Positions 37,072 to 45,365 of a stretch of 64,000 nt of DNA are shown here, piece after piece. Below the pieces are notes generated by a model. That model did no database searches, was not told the origin of the DNA, and saw only the letters and a list, made by a program, of their open reading frames with translations. Both the position numbers and the translations under genes were made by a program. The DNA comes from Subsaximicrobium wynnwilliamsii (GTDB lineage Bacteria; Bacteroidota; Bacteroidia; Flavobacteriales; Flavobacteriaceae): the NCBI RefSeq assembly GCF_007997225.1, contig NZ_VORM01000026.1, forward strand, positions 1 through 64,000, written 5' to 3'. The stretch's first letter is position 1, and the number at the start of each line of letters is the position of its first letter.

Positions 37072-37903
37072 TGAGTTTAGTTGCTATTATATTTTGAAAC
37101 TTAAAAATCTCATGTATCGGATTATAACTCTTTAAATTTATCATCCCTTTTTCATTCAACCTATAAAAATTAAAGCCGTATGGTTCAAGTATATCATAAA
37201 AATCTTTTAAAAAAACACGTGAGATGACATTCATCTCATTAAACTCAAATTGAATCGTTTGTATTCCGTTGTTTTCTATTAATTTTGCAGCCCCTTTCAA
37301 AACTTCCAATTCATATCCTTCAGTATCTATTTTCAAGAAGTCGATTTTAACAATTCCATTTTTTGAGCAATAATCATCTATTGTTCTAATATCTATTAAT
37401 TCATTAGATATTTTTTGGTTCTTATGAATATCGCTAATTACACTTCGATTAATAGAAGCTTTTACACTAGTATCGTCGGTTGAATCAAAAAAGATACTCA
37501 ACTTCTTTTCTTGCGAACCAAATGCGAAATTATTTACTGTAATATTTTCAAACTTTGAAAGATTTTTCTCAGCCACTGCGAAAGAAGCTTTCAAAGGCTC
37601 AAATGAGTATATAGAAACGTTTTTATAAAACTTTGACAACAAACTTGAATATTGACCTTTATTCGCACCTACATCAAAAAAAACGGTATCTTTTCGATCT
37701 GGAAATGATTTTATAAGAAAATTTAGTATGAAATCCTCCTCACCTGACAACTTCTCGTTTTGCCATTTTAAAATACCTATTCGATTATATGCAAAAATTA
37801 AAGGGTTAGTATTAAATGCACTGAATACTGTATCAATAAAGACATATTGATACTTTTTTGGCACTAAAATCTTCAAGAGTATTTTAAGCCATTTTCTCTT
37901 CAT
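37064..37903 (-). CDS. FkbM family methyltransferase
   Basis: The 279-residue protein has SAM-binding motif I in TVFFDVGANKGQYSSLL (about residues 73-89), a following acidic strand end in YSFEPLKASFAVAEKN, and the FkbM signature IDFLKIDTEGYELEVLKGA. FkbM members O-methylate sugar hydroxyls and often cap or decorate surface glycans. It overlaps wzt by four bases. With an ABC-type exporter whose ATPase has a cargo domain, a methyl cap at the non-reducing end that stops chain growth would fit, but this is inference. Confidence 0.87.
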   Translation of the reverse strand: MKRKWLKILLKILVPKKYQYVFIDTVFSAFNTNPLIFAYNRIGILKWQNEKLSGEEDFILNFLIKSFPDRKDTVFFDVGANKGQYSSLLSKFYKNVSIYSFEPLKASFAVAEKNLSKFENITVNNFAFGSQEKKLSIFFDSTDDTSVKASINRSVISDIHKNQKISNELIDIRTIDDYCSKNGIVKIDFLKIDTEGYELEVLKGAAKLIENNGIQTIQFEFNEMNVISRVFLKDFYDILEPYGFNFYRLNEKGMINLKSYNPIHEIFKFQNIIATKLNV

Positions 37904-39195
37904 GACACCTCAATTTTATTTTCTACTAATACAGTTTTCCCTTCCCAACCTTTAGGATAGCTTTTACCAATCCCATAAAAATCGCCATTTTCGACATGTA
38001 GATCTGAAGCATTCTTTATCCAATCTATTATTTCTCTTTCTGATTCCAGAAACAACTCAATCTTGTATAATCCTTTACTTAAAGGAAATTTCTCGAGAAT
38101 AAAATCAACTTTTTCCGAATTAGTCAAATTCAAATTGTAGTTCAATACTAATTCTGACGAAAGGACTATATAATCTCTTTCGTCTTTTTTAACTGATATA
38201 CTTATTCTACAATTTTTTAATTGAACTACTTCATGAGCATGAAAATGCACTCTTAGCTTAATATACTCCCCTGACATGGCGGCACTCAAAATTTTATTTT
38301 CAATATTCAATATTTCAAATTTTGAAAAGAGGACTTTTCCACTGCCTATTCTATCCGTAAGTTCTAACAATTTCGATTTTATAAGCAATTTCTCGTTATG
38401 TAAATAAAAATCTACCGCAGCATCCGTATCCCCCTCAAAAACGCTAACCCCATTTTCCAAAACAATCGCTCGCGTACACAAACTCTTTACCGCAGCCATA
38501 TTATGACTCACAAACAACACCGTTCGCCCTTCACCTTTAGAAATATCCTGCATCTTCCCAATCGCCTTTTTTTGAAACTCAGCATCACCCACCGCCAAAA
38601 CCTCATCAATCACTAAAATATCAGGCTCCAAATGTGCTGCCACCGCAAAGGCCAAGCGCACCCGCATCCCCGAGGAGTAGCGTTTCACTGGCGTATCCAC
38701 ATAACGCTGGCAACCTGAGAACTCGATGATCTCTTCCTCTTTGGCCTTGATCTCCGCCTTAGACATGCCTAAAATGGCACCGTTCAAATAAATATTCTCA
38801 CGCCCCGTCAACTCAGGATGAAAGCCAGTGCCTACTTCCAACAACGAGGCAATCCGCCCCTTGGTCTTGATCTCTCCAGTAGTGGGGCTGGTCACCCGTG
38901 ATAGAATCTTCAACAAGGTCGATTTCCCGGCCCCATTTTTACCAATAATACCAAGCACCTCGCCGCGTTGCACCTCAAAATTAATATCCCGCAAGGCCCA
39001 AGCATAATCAGAGCTACCGGAGGTACTGCGGTCATTAACCTCTCCCACCTTCAAAAACGGGTCTTCCTTGCCACGCACCCGGTGCCACCATCTATTAAGA
39101 TCATGGCTAAGCGTGCCCGTACCCACCACTCCCAATCGGTATTGTTTGCTGATGTTCTCGGCGACTAGGATGATGTCTTTGTTGTTGTTACTCAT
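37900..39195 (-). CDS. wzt: Polysaccharide ABC exporter ATPase with C-terminal cargo domain
   Basis: It drives export of lipid-linked glycan with Wzm. The 431-residue protein has Walker A in IGKNGAGKSTLLKIL (about residues 84-98), the signature KRYSSGMRVRLAFAV, Walker B in EPDILVIDEVLAVGD and the H-loop VSHNMAAV. From about residue 265 a separate C-terminal domain follows, as in Wzt proteins that recognise their own glycan. Base composition changes sharply at this junction: bases 38641-38700 are 38/60 G+C, bases 38161-38220 only 13/60. A heptamer microsatellite lies just upstream of the start. Confidence 0.92.
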   Translation of the reverse strand: MSNNNKDIILVAENISKQYRLGVVGTGTLSHDLNRWWHRVRGKEDPFLKVGEVNDRSTSGSSDYAWALRDINFEVQRGEVLGIIGKNGAGKSTLLKILSRVTSPTTGEIKTKGRIASLLEVGTGFHPELTGRENIYLNGAILGMSKAEIKAKEEEIIEFSGCQRYVDTPVKRYSSGMRVRLAFAVAAHLEPDILVIDEVLAVGDAEFQKKAIGKMQDISKGEGRTVLFVSHNMAAVKSLCTRAIVLENGVSVFEGDTDAAVDFYLHNEKLLIKSKLLELTDRIGSGKVLFSKFEILNIENKILSAAMSGEYIKLRVHFHAHEVVQLKNCRISISVKKDERDYIVLSSELVLNYNLNLTNSEKVDFILEKFPLSKGLYKIELFLESEREIIDWIKNASDLHVENGDFYGIGKSYPKGWEGKTVLVENKIEVS

Positions 39196-39196
39196 A

Positions 39197-39312
39197 TTTC
39201 AGTTTTCAGTTGTCAGTTTTCTGTTGTCTGTTTTCTGTTTTCTGTTGTCTGTTTTCTGTTGTGTGTTGTGTGTTGTGTGTTGTGTGTTGTGTGTTGTGTG
39301 TTGTGTGTTGTT
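39197..39312. repeat. Microsatellite upstream of wzt (seven GTGTGTT heptamers)
   Basis: Seven perfect copies of GTGTGTT run from 39261 to 39309. They are preceded at 39200-39260 by degenerate TTTTCTGTTGTCTG words. The block starts one or two bases beyond the wzt start codon on the minus strand, so it forms the immediate 5' leader of wzt and separates it from the SDR gene. Copy number could change by slippage. Confidence 0.85.
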
Positions 39313-39381
39313 TGGTAAAGTCAAAATTTGAGAACAAAAGCCAACTTCATCATTCGTTATTCATAATTCGATATTCGACAT

Positions 39382-40311
39382 TCAAAAATCGTTAGACTCA
39401 TAATAGTGTATCATTTTTTGCATCCCTTCATCCAATGAGGTCAGCTCGCGCTGCAAAATTGTTTTCATTTTAGTAACATCAGGACAACGCCGGCGCATAT
39501 CGCCTTCAATCAAGGCCGGTAAATGTTCGATTTCAGAACGTGAGCCTGTAATATGGATTATTTTATTGGCAAGCTCCAAAACCGTCATCTCCTTATCATT
39601 GCCCACATTTAAAACCGTGTTTTTATAGTCTTGCTCTAGCGTTTTTATACAGGTGTCTATGGTATCGTCAATATAGCAGAACGAACGGGTCTGCATCCCA
39701 TCACCATGGATTTGCAAGGGCTCTCCCGCTAAAGCAGCCTTTAAGAATTTAGGCACCACAAAGTCCTGACTTTGATGCGGGCCATAGGTATTGAAAAAAC
39801 GAAAAATAGTATAGGGCATGCCGTATTCCTTTTCATAGGATCTAAAAAAAGCTTCGCCCACATTTTTTACAATGGCGTAAGGCAAACGCGAATTTAAAGG
39901 GGTGGTATTTTCGTTCTGCGGAATCTCAAAAGGCTCCCCATATACTTCGGAAGAACTGGAATAAAACACACGTTTCACACCTGAGTTTTTTGAAATCGAT
40001 AACACGTTCTTAATCCCTTCAATGTCTTCCAACACGGCTACAGGATGTTCTAAAGTGCGTTGGACCCCCACCACAGCAGCAAAATGAAACACATAATCAA
40101 AATCAAAACGCCCAAAAACAGGGAGAATATCATTGTAATCGTTGACGTTGGCATTGATAAAGGTCACATTATCAGCCTGTGGTATTTTGCTGCGATGTCC
40201 TGTAGACAGGTTGTCAATAATGGTAATCTGGTTATCTTCAGTTTCAGCTAAACGTGAAGCCAAGGCACTTCCAATATTACCAGCACCTCCAGTAATCAAA
40301 AAATTGGTCAT
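39382..40311 (-). CDS. NAD-dependent sugar epimerase/dehydratase (extended SDR)
   Basis: The 309-residue protein is an extended short-chain dehydrogenase acting on a nucleotide sugar. It has the Rossmann motif ITGGAGNIGSALASRLAE at residues 6-23, IIDNLSTG, HFAAVVG, the serine region VFYSSSSEVYGEP, the catalytic Y-x3-K in YAIVKN, and FNTYGPHQSQDFVVPKF. This pattern fits UDP-glucose 4-epimerases or UDP-glucuronate decarboxylases; the exact reaction is not fixed. It lies between wzm and wzt, with repeats on both sides, an unusual split of the exporter genes. Confidence 0.87.
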   Translation of the reverse strand: MTNFLITGGAGNIGSALASRLAETEDNQITIIDNLSTGHRSKIPQADNVTFINANVNDYNDILPVFGRFDFDYVFHFAAVVGVQRTLEHPVAVLEDIEGIKNVLSISKNSGVKRVFYSSSSEVYGEPFEIPQNENTTPLNSRLPYAIVKNVGEAFFRSYEKEYGMPYTIFRFFNTYGPHQSQDFVVPKFLKAALAGEPLQIHGDGMQTRSFCYIDDTIDTCIKTLEQDYKNTVLNVGNDKEMTVLELANKIIHITGSRSEIEHLPALIEGDMRRRCPDVTKMKTILQRELTSLDEGMQKMIHYYESNDF

Positions 40312-40319
40312 ATTATGTA

Positions 40320-40548
40320 ATCGTTAATCAAAAATCTTTTTTTTTCTTTTCTTTCATCATTGGGCGCAAAGCGGGGTAATTTGTATTCTTCATTAGGAGC
40401 AAAGCGACGCAACTTGTTGGTTAGGGGGTTACTTCTTTCATGAGATTGCTTCGTCCTGCGTCCTCGCAATGACGGTGTGTGTTTTAATTCTAACTTCGAT
40501 ATTCGTTATTCAAAAATCGATATTCGACATTTAAAAATCGTAATTCGA
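40320..40548. repeat. Dispersed repeat fragments between wzm and the SDR gene
   Basis: The spacer holds a half copy of the dispersed repeat with TGAGATTGCTTCGTCCTGCG and CCTCGCAATGACGGT near 40440-40475, plus words like GGCGCAAAGCGGGG and ATTCGATATTCG. It is the right-hand half of the element family seen complete at 58579-58670. No gene is seen. Confidence 0.7.
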
Positions 40549-41415
40549 TCAAACTGTATCAATAAACGTCTTCTCCGTTCTATTAAAAACCACAATCCCT
40601 ACTAAGAACAAAACCATACTAAACACCAAGGTATAGAAAAAACCGCTCCAACTAAAAGATCCCGTACTCAACAACATGTACCGAAAGCCTTCAATAATCT
40701 GGGTTACCGGATTGTATTCCACAAAATCGGCCACCAAAGTTGGGAATTTCTTGCGTGCTTCAGAGAGCGGATAAGGCACCGCCGACATGTACATCAGCAA
40801 AGACACCGCAAAGCCAATCACCACCGTCATGTCGCGATACTTGGTGGTCATGGACGACAGAATCATCCCCGCGCCAAGCCCCAACAAGGCCATCATGATC
40901 ACGTACACCGGGAACAGCAAGACGTTGCTATTGACGGCAACTTCAGCCCCACTGCTATAATAATAGATATAAAATCCAGCGAAAATAAACAGCTGTATAA
41001 AGAATTTCAATAAGTTGGAAATCGTAACCGACATGGGCATAATCACTCTCGGGAAATAGACCTTGCCAAAAATACCCGCATTCTGTTTGAAGGTATCGCT
41101 AGTCCCTGTTAAACAGGCATTAAAGTAATTCCAAGCCGTAATCCCAGCCAAATTAAAGAGAAACGGGGGCACACCTCCGGTACTGATACTCCCAAGATTA
41201 TTGAAAACCAAGGTAAAGATCACTGAAGTAAAAAGCGGTTGGATCACATACCACAACGGCCCTAAAATAGTTTGTTTATAAACCGTGACAATATCGCGCT
41301 TCACAAACAATAGCAACAAATCCCGATACCTCCAAATCTCTTTGAAGTTGATATCAATCAATTTGTTTTTGGAAGAGATGGTGTATAACCAATCGTCAGA
41401 ATTAGTGGCACTCAA
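40549..41415 (-). CDS. wzm: Polysaccharide ABC exporter permease
   Basis: It forms the membrane channel of the ABC exporter with Wzt. The 288-residue protein matches the ABC-2 polysaccharide permease family: the amphipathic N-terminal part WRYRDLLLLFVKRDIVTVYK, then GPLWYVIQPLFTSVIFTLVF, and six predicted membrane helices, with a conserved SDTFKQNAGIFGKVYFPRVI segment between helices 2 and 3 and a late YNPVTQIIEGFRYM. Length is normal for the family. The upstream region (from 41416) is full of dispersed repeats, so its promoter is not evident. Confidence 0.92.
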   Translation of the reverse strand: MSATNSDDWLYTISSKNKLIDINFKEIWRYRDLLLLFVKRDIVTVYKQTILGPLWYVIQPLFTSVIFTLVFNNLGSISTGGVPPFLFNLAGITAWNYFNACLTGTSDTFKQNAGIFGKVYFPRVIMPMSVTISNLLKFFIQLFIFAGFYIYYYSSGAEVAVNSNVLLFPVYVIMMALLGLGAGMILSSMTTKYRDMTVVIGFAVSLLMYMSAVPYPLSEARKKFPTLVADFVEYNPVTQIIEGFRYMLLSTGSFSWSGFFYTLVFSMVLFLVGIVVFNRTEKTFIDTV

Positions 41416-41479
41416 AATAGCTCATTTTATTGATGGGGCTAATATAGCAATTCCATAGATAATAGGGCGGAAAGAGGAA

Positions 41480-42215
41480 AGATTAAAAACAAGTCCCTGC
41501 GAAAGCAGGGACCTCATGATTAAGAGCAGAATTACTAAACCTAAAAAAATCAAAACGCCCGATGCGTTAGCGAACCTGCCTGCCGGCATAGGCAGGCTTG
41601 CCTGCCGTCATTTAGGCAGGCCTGCCTGCCGGCATAGGCAGGCCTGCCTGCCGGCATAGGCAGGCTCGCAATGACGGTTAATAAGGGGCGGCGCGAAAGC
41701 CAATAAAAATCCTCATCGCGAGGGAGGCACGACCACCTTTATACCGTCATTGCGAGGGTTACTCGAGTGGAAACACCGTTTCCATAAGGGTACTTAACGC
41801 AGTTAACGACTGAAGCAATCTGCCCAACTGTAGTTCTTCCGCTCATGAGATTGCTTCCTCCTGCGTCCCTGCCTGCCGGCATAGGCAGGCCTGCCTGCCG
41901 GCATAGGCAGGCCTGCCTGCCGGCATAGGCAGGCTCGCAATGACGGTTAATAAGGGGCGGCGCGAAAGCCAACAAAAATCCTCATTGCAAGGGAGGGATT
42001 ATTACCTTTATACCGTCATTGCGAAGGCTACGCGAATGGAAACAGCGTTTCCATGAGGGTACTTAACGCAGTTAACGACTGAAGCAATCTGCCCAACTGT
42101 AGTTCTTCCTTTCATGAGATTGCTTCGTCCCTCATCCCCACCTGCCGACCAGGCAGGCCTGCCTGCCGGCATAGGCAGGCTCACAACGCCGAACAAACAC
42201 AAACTACAGCTCCAA
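41480..42215. repeat. Tandem 269-bp repeat unit with 22-bp GCCTGCC sub-repeats
   Basis: A block with ACCGTCATTGCGAGG, TACTTAACGCAGTTAACGAC, CAATCTGCCCAACTGTAG, TGAGATTGCTTC and a closing CGCAATGACGGTTAATAAGG occurs twice with a period of 269 bp (41742 and 42011; 41672 and 41941). Within it lie tandem 22-bp units of the form CCTGCCTGCCGGCATAGG, about four at 41575-41665, three at 41868-41935 and one to two at 42140-42182. The CCTGCC / GGCAGG arms can form hairpins. A third, older copy lies at 42555-42660. It is a nest of short mobile repeats and holds no gene. Confidence 0.85.
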
Positions 42216-42554
42216 TCATTCCTCGGCATCACTACCAAACAACTGCTTCACCTCCTCATACAAATCAAGCCATTCAGGATTTGCGCCATTTATCAGCGCC
42301 ACCTTTTTGGCCCTATTGCCAGCCTTCAATTGCTGCTCGCGACCAACCGCGTCACCAATCATTTGAAAAGCCTCAAAATAGACCAGTTTGTTCAAATTAT
42401 ATTGCGCGCTAAAGGACTTTGGAAAGAATTTTTCTTTGTGTTGCTTAATGCGTTGTACGAGCCTTGATGTAGAACCAACGTAAAGCGTCGTGTTGTTCTT
42501 ATTGGTAAGTAAGTATGCAAAACCTGGTTTCACAAGTGTTGTTTTTACCGTCAT
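42216..42554 (-). CDS. GIY-YIG nuclease family protein (UPF0213-like)
   Basis: The 112-residue protein is a stand-alone GIY-YIG domain. It has GFAYLLTNKNNTTLYVGSTS at residues 11-30 (Y14 and Y25-V26-G27 for the two signature triads), the likely catalytic Arg in RLVQRIKQHK (R35), KLVYFEAF, and GREQQLKAG with the metal-binding Glu E73. The fold makes DNA single-strand or double-strand cuts; cellular roles of the small stand-alone forms are poorly known. Its start codon comes from the repeat word GCAATGACGGT, and repeats of this family bound the gene on both sides. It is unrelated to polysaccharide synthesis. Confidence 0.88.
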   Translation of the reverse strand: MTVKTTLVKPGFAYLLTNKNNTTLYVGSTSRLVQRIKQHKEKFFPKSFSAQYNLNKLVYFEAFQMIGDAVGREQQLKAGNRAKKVALINGANPEWLDLYEEVKQLFGSDAEE

Positions 42555-42660
42555 TGCGAGCCAATTCCACCGTCATTGCGAGGATTACTCGAAAGAAAAC
42601 ATCGTTTCTATGAGAGCACCTAACGAATTTAGCAACGTGGCAATCTATCTGCAACCGAGA
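42549..42660. repeat. Diverged copy of the TCATTGCGAG repeat upstream of the GIY-YIG gene
   Basis: Two copies of ACCGTCATTGCGAG (42548-42561 and 42569-42582) are followed by GGATTACTCGAAAGAAAAC and a diverged match to the 269-bp unit. The first copy supplies the start codon of the GIY-YIG gene. Confidence 0.75.
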
Positions 42661-42722
42661 ACCACCAATAATAAATCGGCGAAAACCAGCAAGGATCAGC
42701 GTCATCAGCGTTTCCTAGCATC

Positions 42723-42757
42723 TTAAACCTACAAGGTTAAAAAAACCTTGCAGGTTA
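42723..42757. repeat. AACCTGCAAGGTT-type hairpin
   Basis: AACCTACAAGGTT and AACCTTGCAGGTT face each other across a short A-rich loop, giving a strong hairpin. The same family recurs at 63629-63660. It may act as a bidirectional terminator for the SDR gene and the GIY-YIG region, or be a mobile palindrome. Confidence 0.65.
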
Positions 42758-42767
42758 GTCATAATCA

Positions 42768-43076
42768 AAAACTGCGACTGCGACTGAAGACTGAAAACTG
42801 TAGACTTAAAACAACTTTGCGCCTCTGCGTCTCTGCGAGAGAAAACCAAGCCCCAGCCCCAAGTCGTGACCCGCAATGATAGCCATGAGAGACGACCGCA
42901 ACCACAACTGCGACTGCGACTGAAGACTGAAAACAACTTTGCGCCTCTGCGTCTCTGCGTCTCTACGAGAGAAAACCAAGCCCAAGCCCCAAGTCGTGAC
43001 CCGCAATGATAGCCATGAGAGACGACCGCAACCACAACTGAGACCGAGACTGAAGACCGAAAACTGAGACTGTAAA
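42768..43076. repeat. Tandem 122-bp duplication downstream of the 4-epimerase gene
   Basis: Two near-identical segments with AACTTTGCGCCTCTGCGTCT, GAGAAAACCAAGCCC, CGTGACCCGCAATGATAGCC and GAGACGACCGCAACCAC lie 122 bp apart (for instance 42813 and 42935). CTGCGACTGAAGAC words fill the rest. Reading frames here are by-products of the repeat. Confidence 0.8.
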
Positions 43077-44060
43077 CTAATCTTCGACCCAAGAATCCCA
43101 AGTAACCCCCAGCCCTTCCTTAACCGTGAAACTAGGCGCATAGCCCAACAACGTTTCCGCCTTGGAAATATCGGCCAGCGAATCCCGAACATCACCTTGA
43201 CGCGAAGCACCATAGATGGGTTTGAGGTCTTTACCCGCGGCTTCGCTTAAAAAATCCCAGAGCTTGTTGACACTAATCCGTTCCCCACAAGCAATATTGA
43301 AGACTTGGTTCTTGGCAGCTTCCGAAGCAAAGAGTCCGCGTATGTTGGCCTGCACGGCATTGTCCACAAAGGTAAAATCACGGGTTTGCTCGCCATCCCC
43401 ATTGATCTTGGGCGGGATGCCGTCTTTAAGCGCTTGCATGAATAAAGGAATCACTGCGGCATAGGCGCCTTCCGGACTCTGTCTGGGCCCGAAGATGTTG
43501 AAATAGCGCAGCCCGATGGTATCGGTGTTGTAGGTACTTCCGAAGACCTCAGCATACAGCTCATTCACGTATTTAGTGACCGCATAAGGGGACAAGGGTT
43601 TCCCGATGTTGTCTTCCACTTTGGGCAATGCTTTGCTGTCGCCATAGGTAGAACTGGAGGCCGCATACACCATCCGCTTCACACGCTTGCTGTCTTTAAG
43701 CGCAATCATCATATTGAGAAAGCCGGAAATATTGACCGCATTGGTGGTCGCAGGGTCGTTGATGGAACGCGGTACAGAGCCCAAAGCGGCTTGATGACTC
43801 ACATAATCCATATCGGCCATGGCGGCTTTACAGGTGTCCAAATCCCGAATATCGCCTGGCATCAATTCGAAAGCAGGATGCTGCTCAAAAGCACTCAGAT
43901 TCTCGCGGTGACCGTTGGAAAAATCATCCAAGACCCGCACTTTGTTGACCTTGTATTTAAGCAGGTACTCCACAATGTTGGAGCCTATAAATCCTGCCCC
44001 GCCGGTGACGAGCACATTCAGTTTTGATAAATCTTCGCTATGGTATTTATGGTCGTACAT
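43077..44060 (-). CDS. UDP-N-acetylhexosamine(uronate) 4-epimerase, TviC/WbpP type
   Basis: The 327-residue extended SDR has the Rossmann motif VTGGAGFIGSNIVEYLL at residues 19-35, DDFSNGHRENL, QAALGSVPRSINDP (typical of the WbpP/TviC branch), the serine region MVYAASSSTYGDS, the catalytic Y-x3-K in YAVTKY, and FNIFGPRQSPEGAYAAVIP. That branch interconverts UDP-GlcNAc/GalNAc or their uronic acids. Its stop region joins the 122-bp repeats. The start overlaps the dehydrogenase gene by one base, and the pair together should supply UDP-HexNAcA, as in Vi-antigen synthesis. Confidence 0.87.
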   Translation of the reverse strand: MYDHKYHSEDLSKLNVLVTGGAGFIGSNIVEYLLKYKVNKVRVLDDFSNGHRENLSAFEQHPAFELMPGDIRDLDTCKAAMADMDYVSHQAALGSVPRSINDPATTNAVNISGFLNMMIALKDSKRVKRMVYAASSSTYGDSKALPKVEDNIGKPLSPYAVTKYVNELYAEVFGSTYNTDTIGLRYFNIFGPRQSPEGAYAAVIPLFMQALKDGIPPKINGDGEQTRDFTFVDNAVQANIRGLFASEAAKNQVFNIACGERISVNKLWDFLSEAAGKDLKPIYGASRQGDVRDSLADISKAETLLGYAPSFTVKEGLGVTWDSWVED

Positions 44061-45355
44061 TAGAGTCGGGCGTCGGTTATATGGTAAGGCAAAAGGCTTT
44101 TGACATCGAAAATCACGGCGACATTGGATTTAAGGCTCACAAGATCCATCTCCAGGAATTGATGGTGTGCAACGGCCAAAACAATGGCATCGTATTCGGT
44201 TTTTAGTTGGCCTGCTTCGGAAATTAGATCCAAGCCGTATTCTTCTTTTACAGCTTCGGAAGAAGCCCAGGGATCATAAACATCCACATTGATGTTGTAC
44301 GACTGAAACTCCTCAATGATATCAATGACCCGCGAATTTCTAATGTCGGGACAGTTTTCCTTAAAGGTAATCCCCAGTACCAACACATTGCTGTCTTTGA
44401 TGCGCGCGCCTTTATGGATCATCATTTTAACGGTTTCCGTAGCCACATAAGGCCCCATACTGTCGTTCATTTTCCGACCTGCCAGAATGATCTCAGGATC
44501 GTATCCCGATTCAATCGCTTTCTGTGCCAAATAATAGGGATCCACACCAATGCAATGGCCGCCTACCAAACCTGGGGAGAATTTAATGAAGTTCCATTTG
44601 GTACCGGCAGCTTCCAACACCGCCTTGGTATCGATATCCAGCAATCTGAAAATCTTGGACAATTCATTCACGAAGGCAATATTGATGTCCCGCTGTGAAT
44701 TCTCAATCACTTTGGCAGCTTCGGCCACCTTGATCGAGGCCGCTTTATGGGTGCCTGCGGTTATAATGCTTTTATAGAGTTGGTCCACTTCCTCAGCAAT
44801 GGCTGGGGTGGAACCTGAAGTCACTTTAAGGATCTTGGTCACGGTATGCACCTTGTCTCCCGGATTGATGCGCTCTGGGGAATAGCCCGCAAAGAAATCG
44901 GTGTTGAAAACCATACCAGACTGCGCCTCTAAGATGGGCACGCAAATGTCTTCGGTCACGCCCGGATAGACGGTAGATTCATAAATCACGATATCCCCTT
45001 TGGATAAGACCTTCCCAACCGTTTCACTGGATTTGATCAAGGGTGTGAATACCGGCCGTTTCATGGCATCGGTTGGCGTGGGCACAGTCACGATGTAGAT
45101 TTGCGTATCGGCAATGTCTTCCGCATTATGGGTTACCAGCAAGCCTTTTTGGGCAGAGGCATCGCTTACCAATACGGCTTTGAGTTCTTCGGAAGAGACT
45201 TCCAAGGTCTTGTCCACCCCTTGCTGCAACTCTGCAATGCGTTTTTCATTGATGTCGAATCCCACCACCAGAAACTTTTTGGCAAATTCAACTGCCAATG
45301 GCAAGCCCACGTAGCCCAACCCGATAACACTTATTTTTTTTCCTAAGGAACCCAT
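44060..45355 (-). CDS. UDP-N-acetyl-hexosamine 6-dehydrogenase, TviB/WbpO type
   Basis: It oxidises C6 of a UDP-HexNAc twice to give the uronic acid. The 431-residue protein has the N-terminal Rossmann motif [19 protein letters not shown] at residues 10-28, [22 protein letters not shown], and the catalytic cysteine in [16 protein letters not shown], followed by a UDP-binding C-terminal domain with [16 protein letters not shown]. This fits the nucleotide sugar dehydrogenase family, TviB/WbpO branch by length and PDIRNS context. It overlaps the 4-epimerase gene by one base and lies 10 bp past the sugar transferase gene. Confidence 0.9.
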   Translation of the reverse strand: MGSLGKKISVIGLGYVGLPLAVEFAKKFLVVGFDINEKRIAELQQGVDKTLEVSSEELKAVLVSDASAQKGLLVTHNAEDIADTQIYIVTVPTPTDAMKRPVFTPLIKSSETVGKVLSKGDIVIYESTVYPGVTEDICVPILEAQSGMVFNTDFFAGYSPERINPGDKVHTVTKILKVTSGSTPAIAEEVDQLYKSIITAGTHKAASIKVAEAAKVIENSQRDINIAFVNELSKIFRLLDIDTKAVLEAAGTKWNFIKFSPGLVGGHCIGVDPYYLAQKAIESGYDPEIILAGRKMNDSMGPYVATETVKMMIHKGARIKDSNVLVLGITFKENCPDIRNSRVIDIIEEFQSYNINVDVYDPWASSEAVKEEYGLDLISEAGQLKTEYDAIVLAVAHHQFLEMDLVSLKSNVAVIFDVKSLLPYHITDARL

Positions 45356-45365
45356 TTGAATAGTT

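Noticed and set aside
39068-39395. Plus-strand open frames rich in Val and Cys
   Set aside because: They translate the GTGTGTT microsatellite and the complement of wzt.
41739-42238. Minus-strand open frames of 76-78 codons in the 269-bp units
   Set aside because: Each is a frame through the dispersed repeat; the same frame recurs in both units.
42715-43213. Two minus-strand open frames of 128 and 135 codons downstream of the 4-epimerase gene
   Set aside because: They translate the tandem 122-bp repeat, and one overlaps the epimerase gene in another frame.
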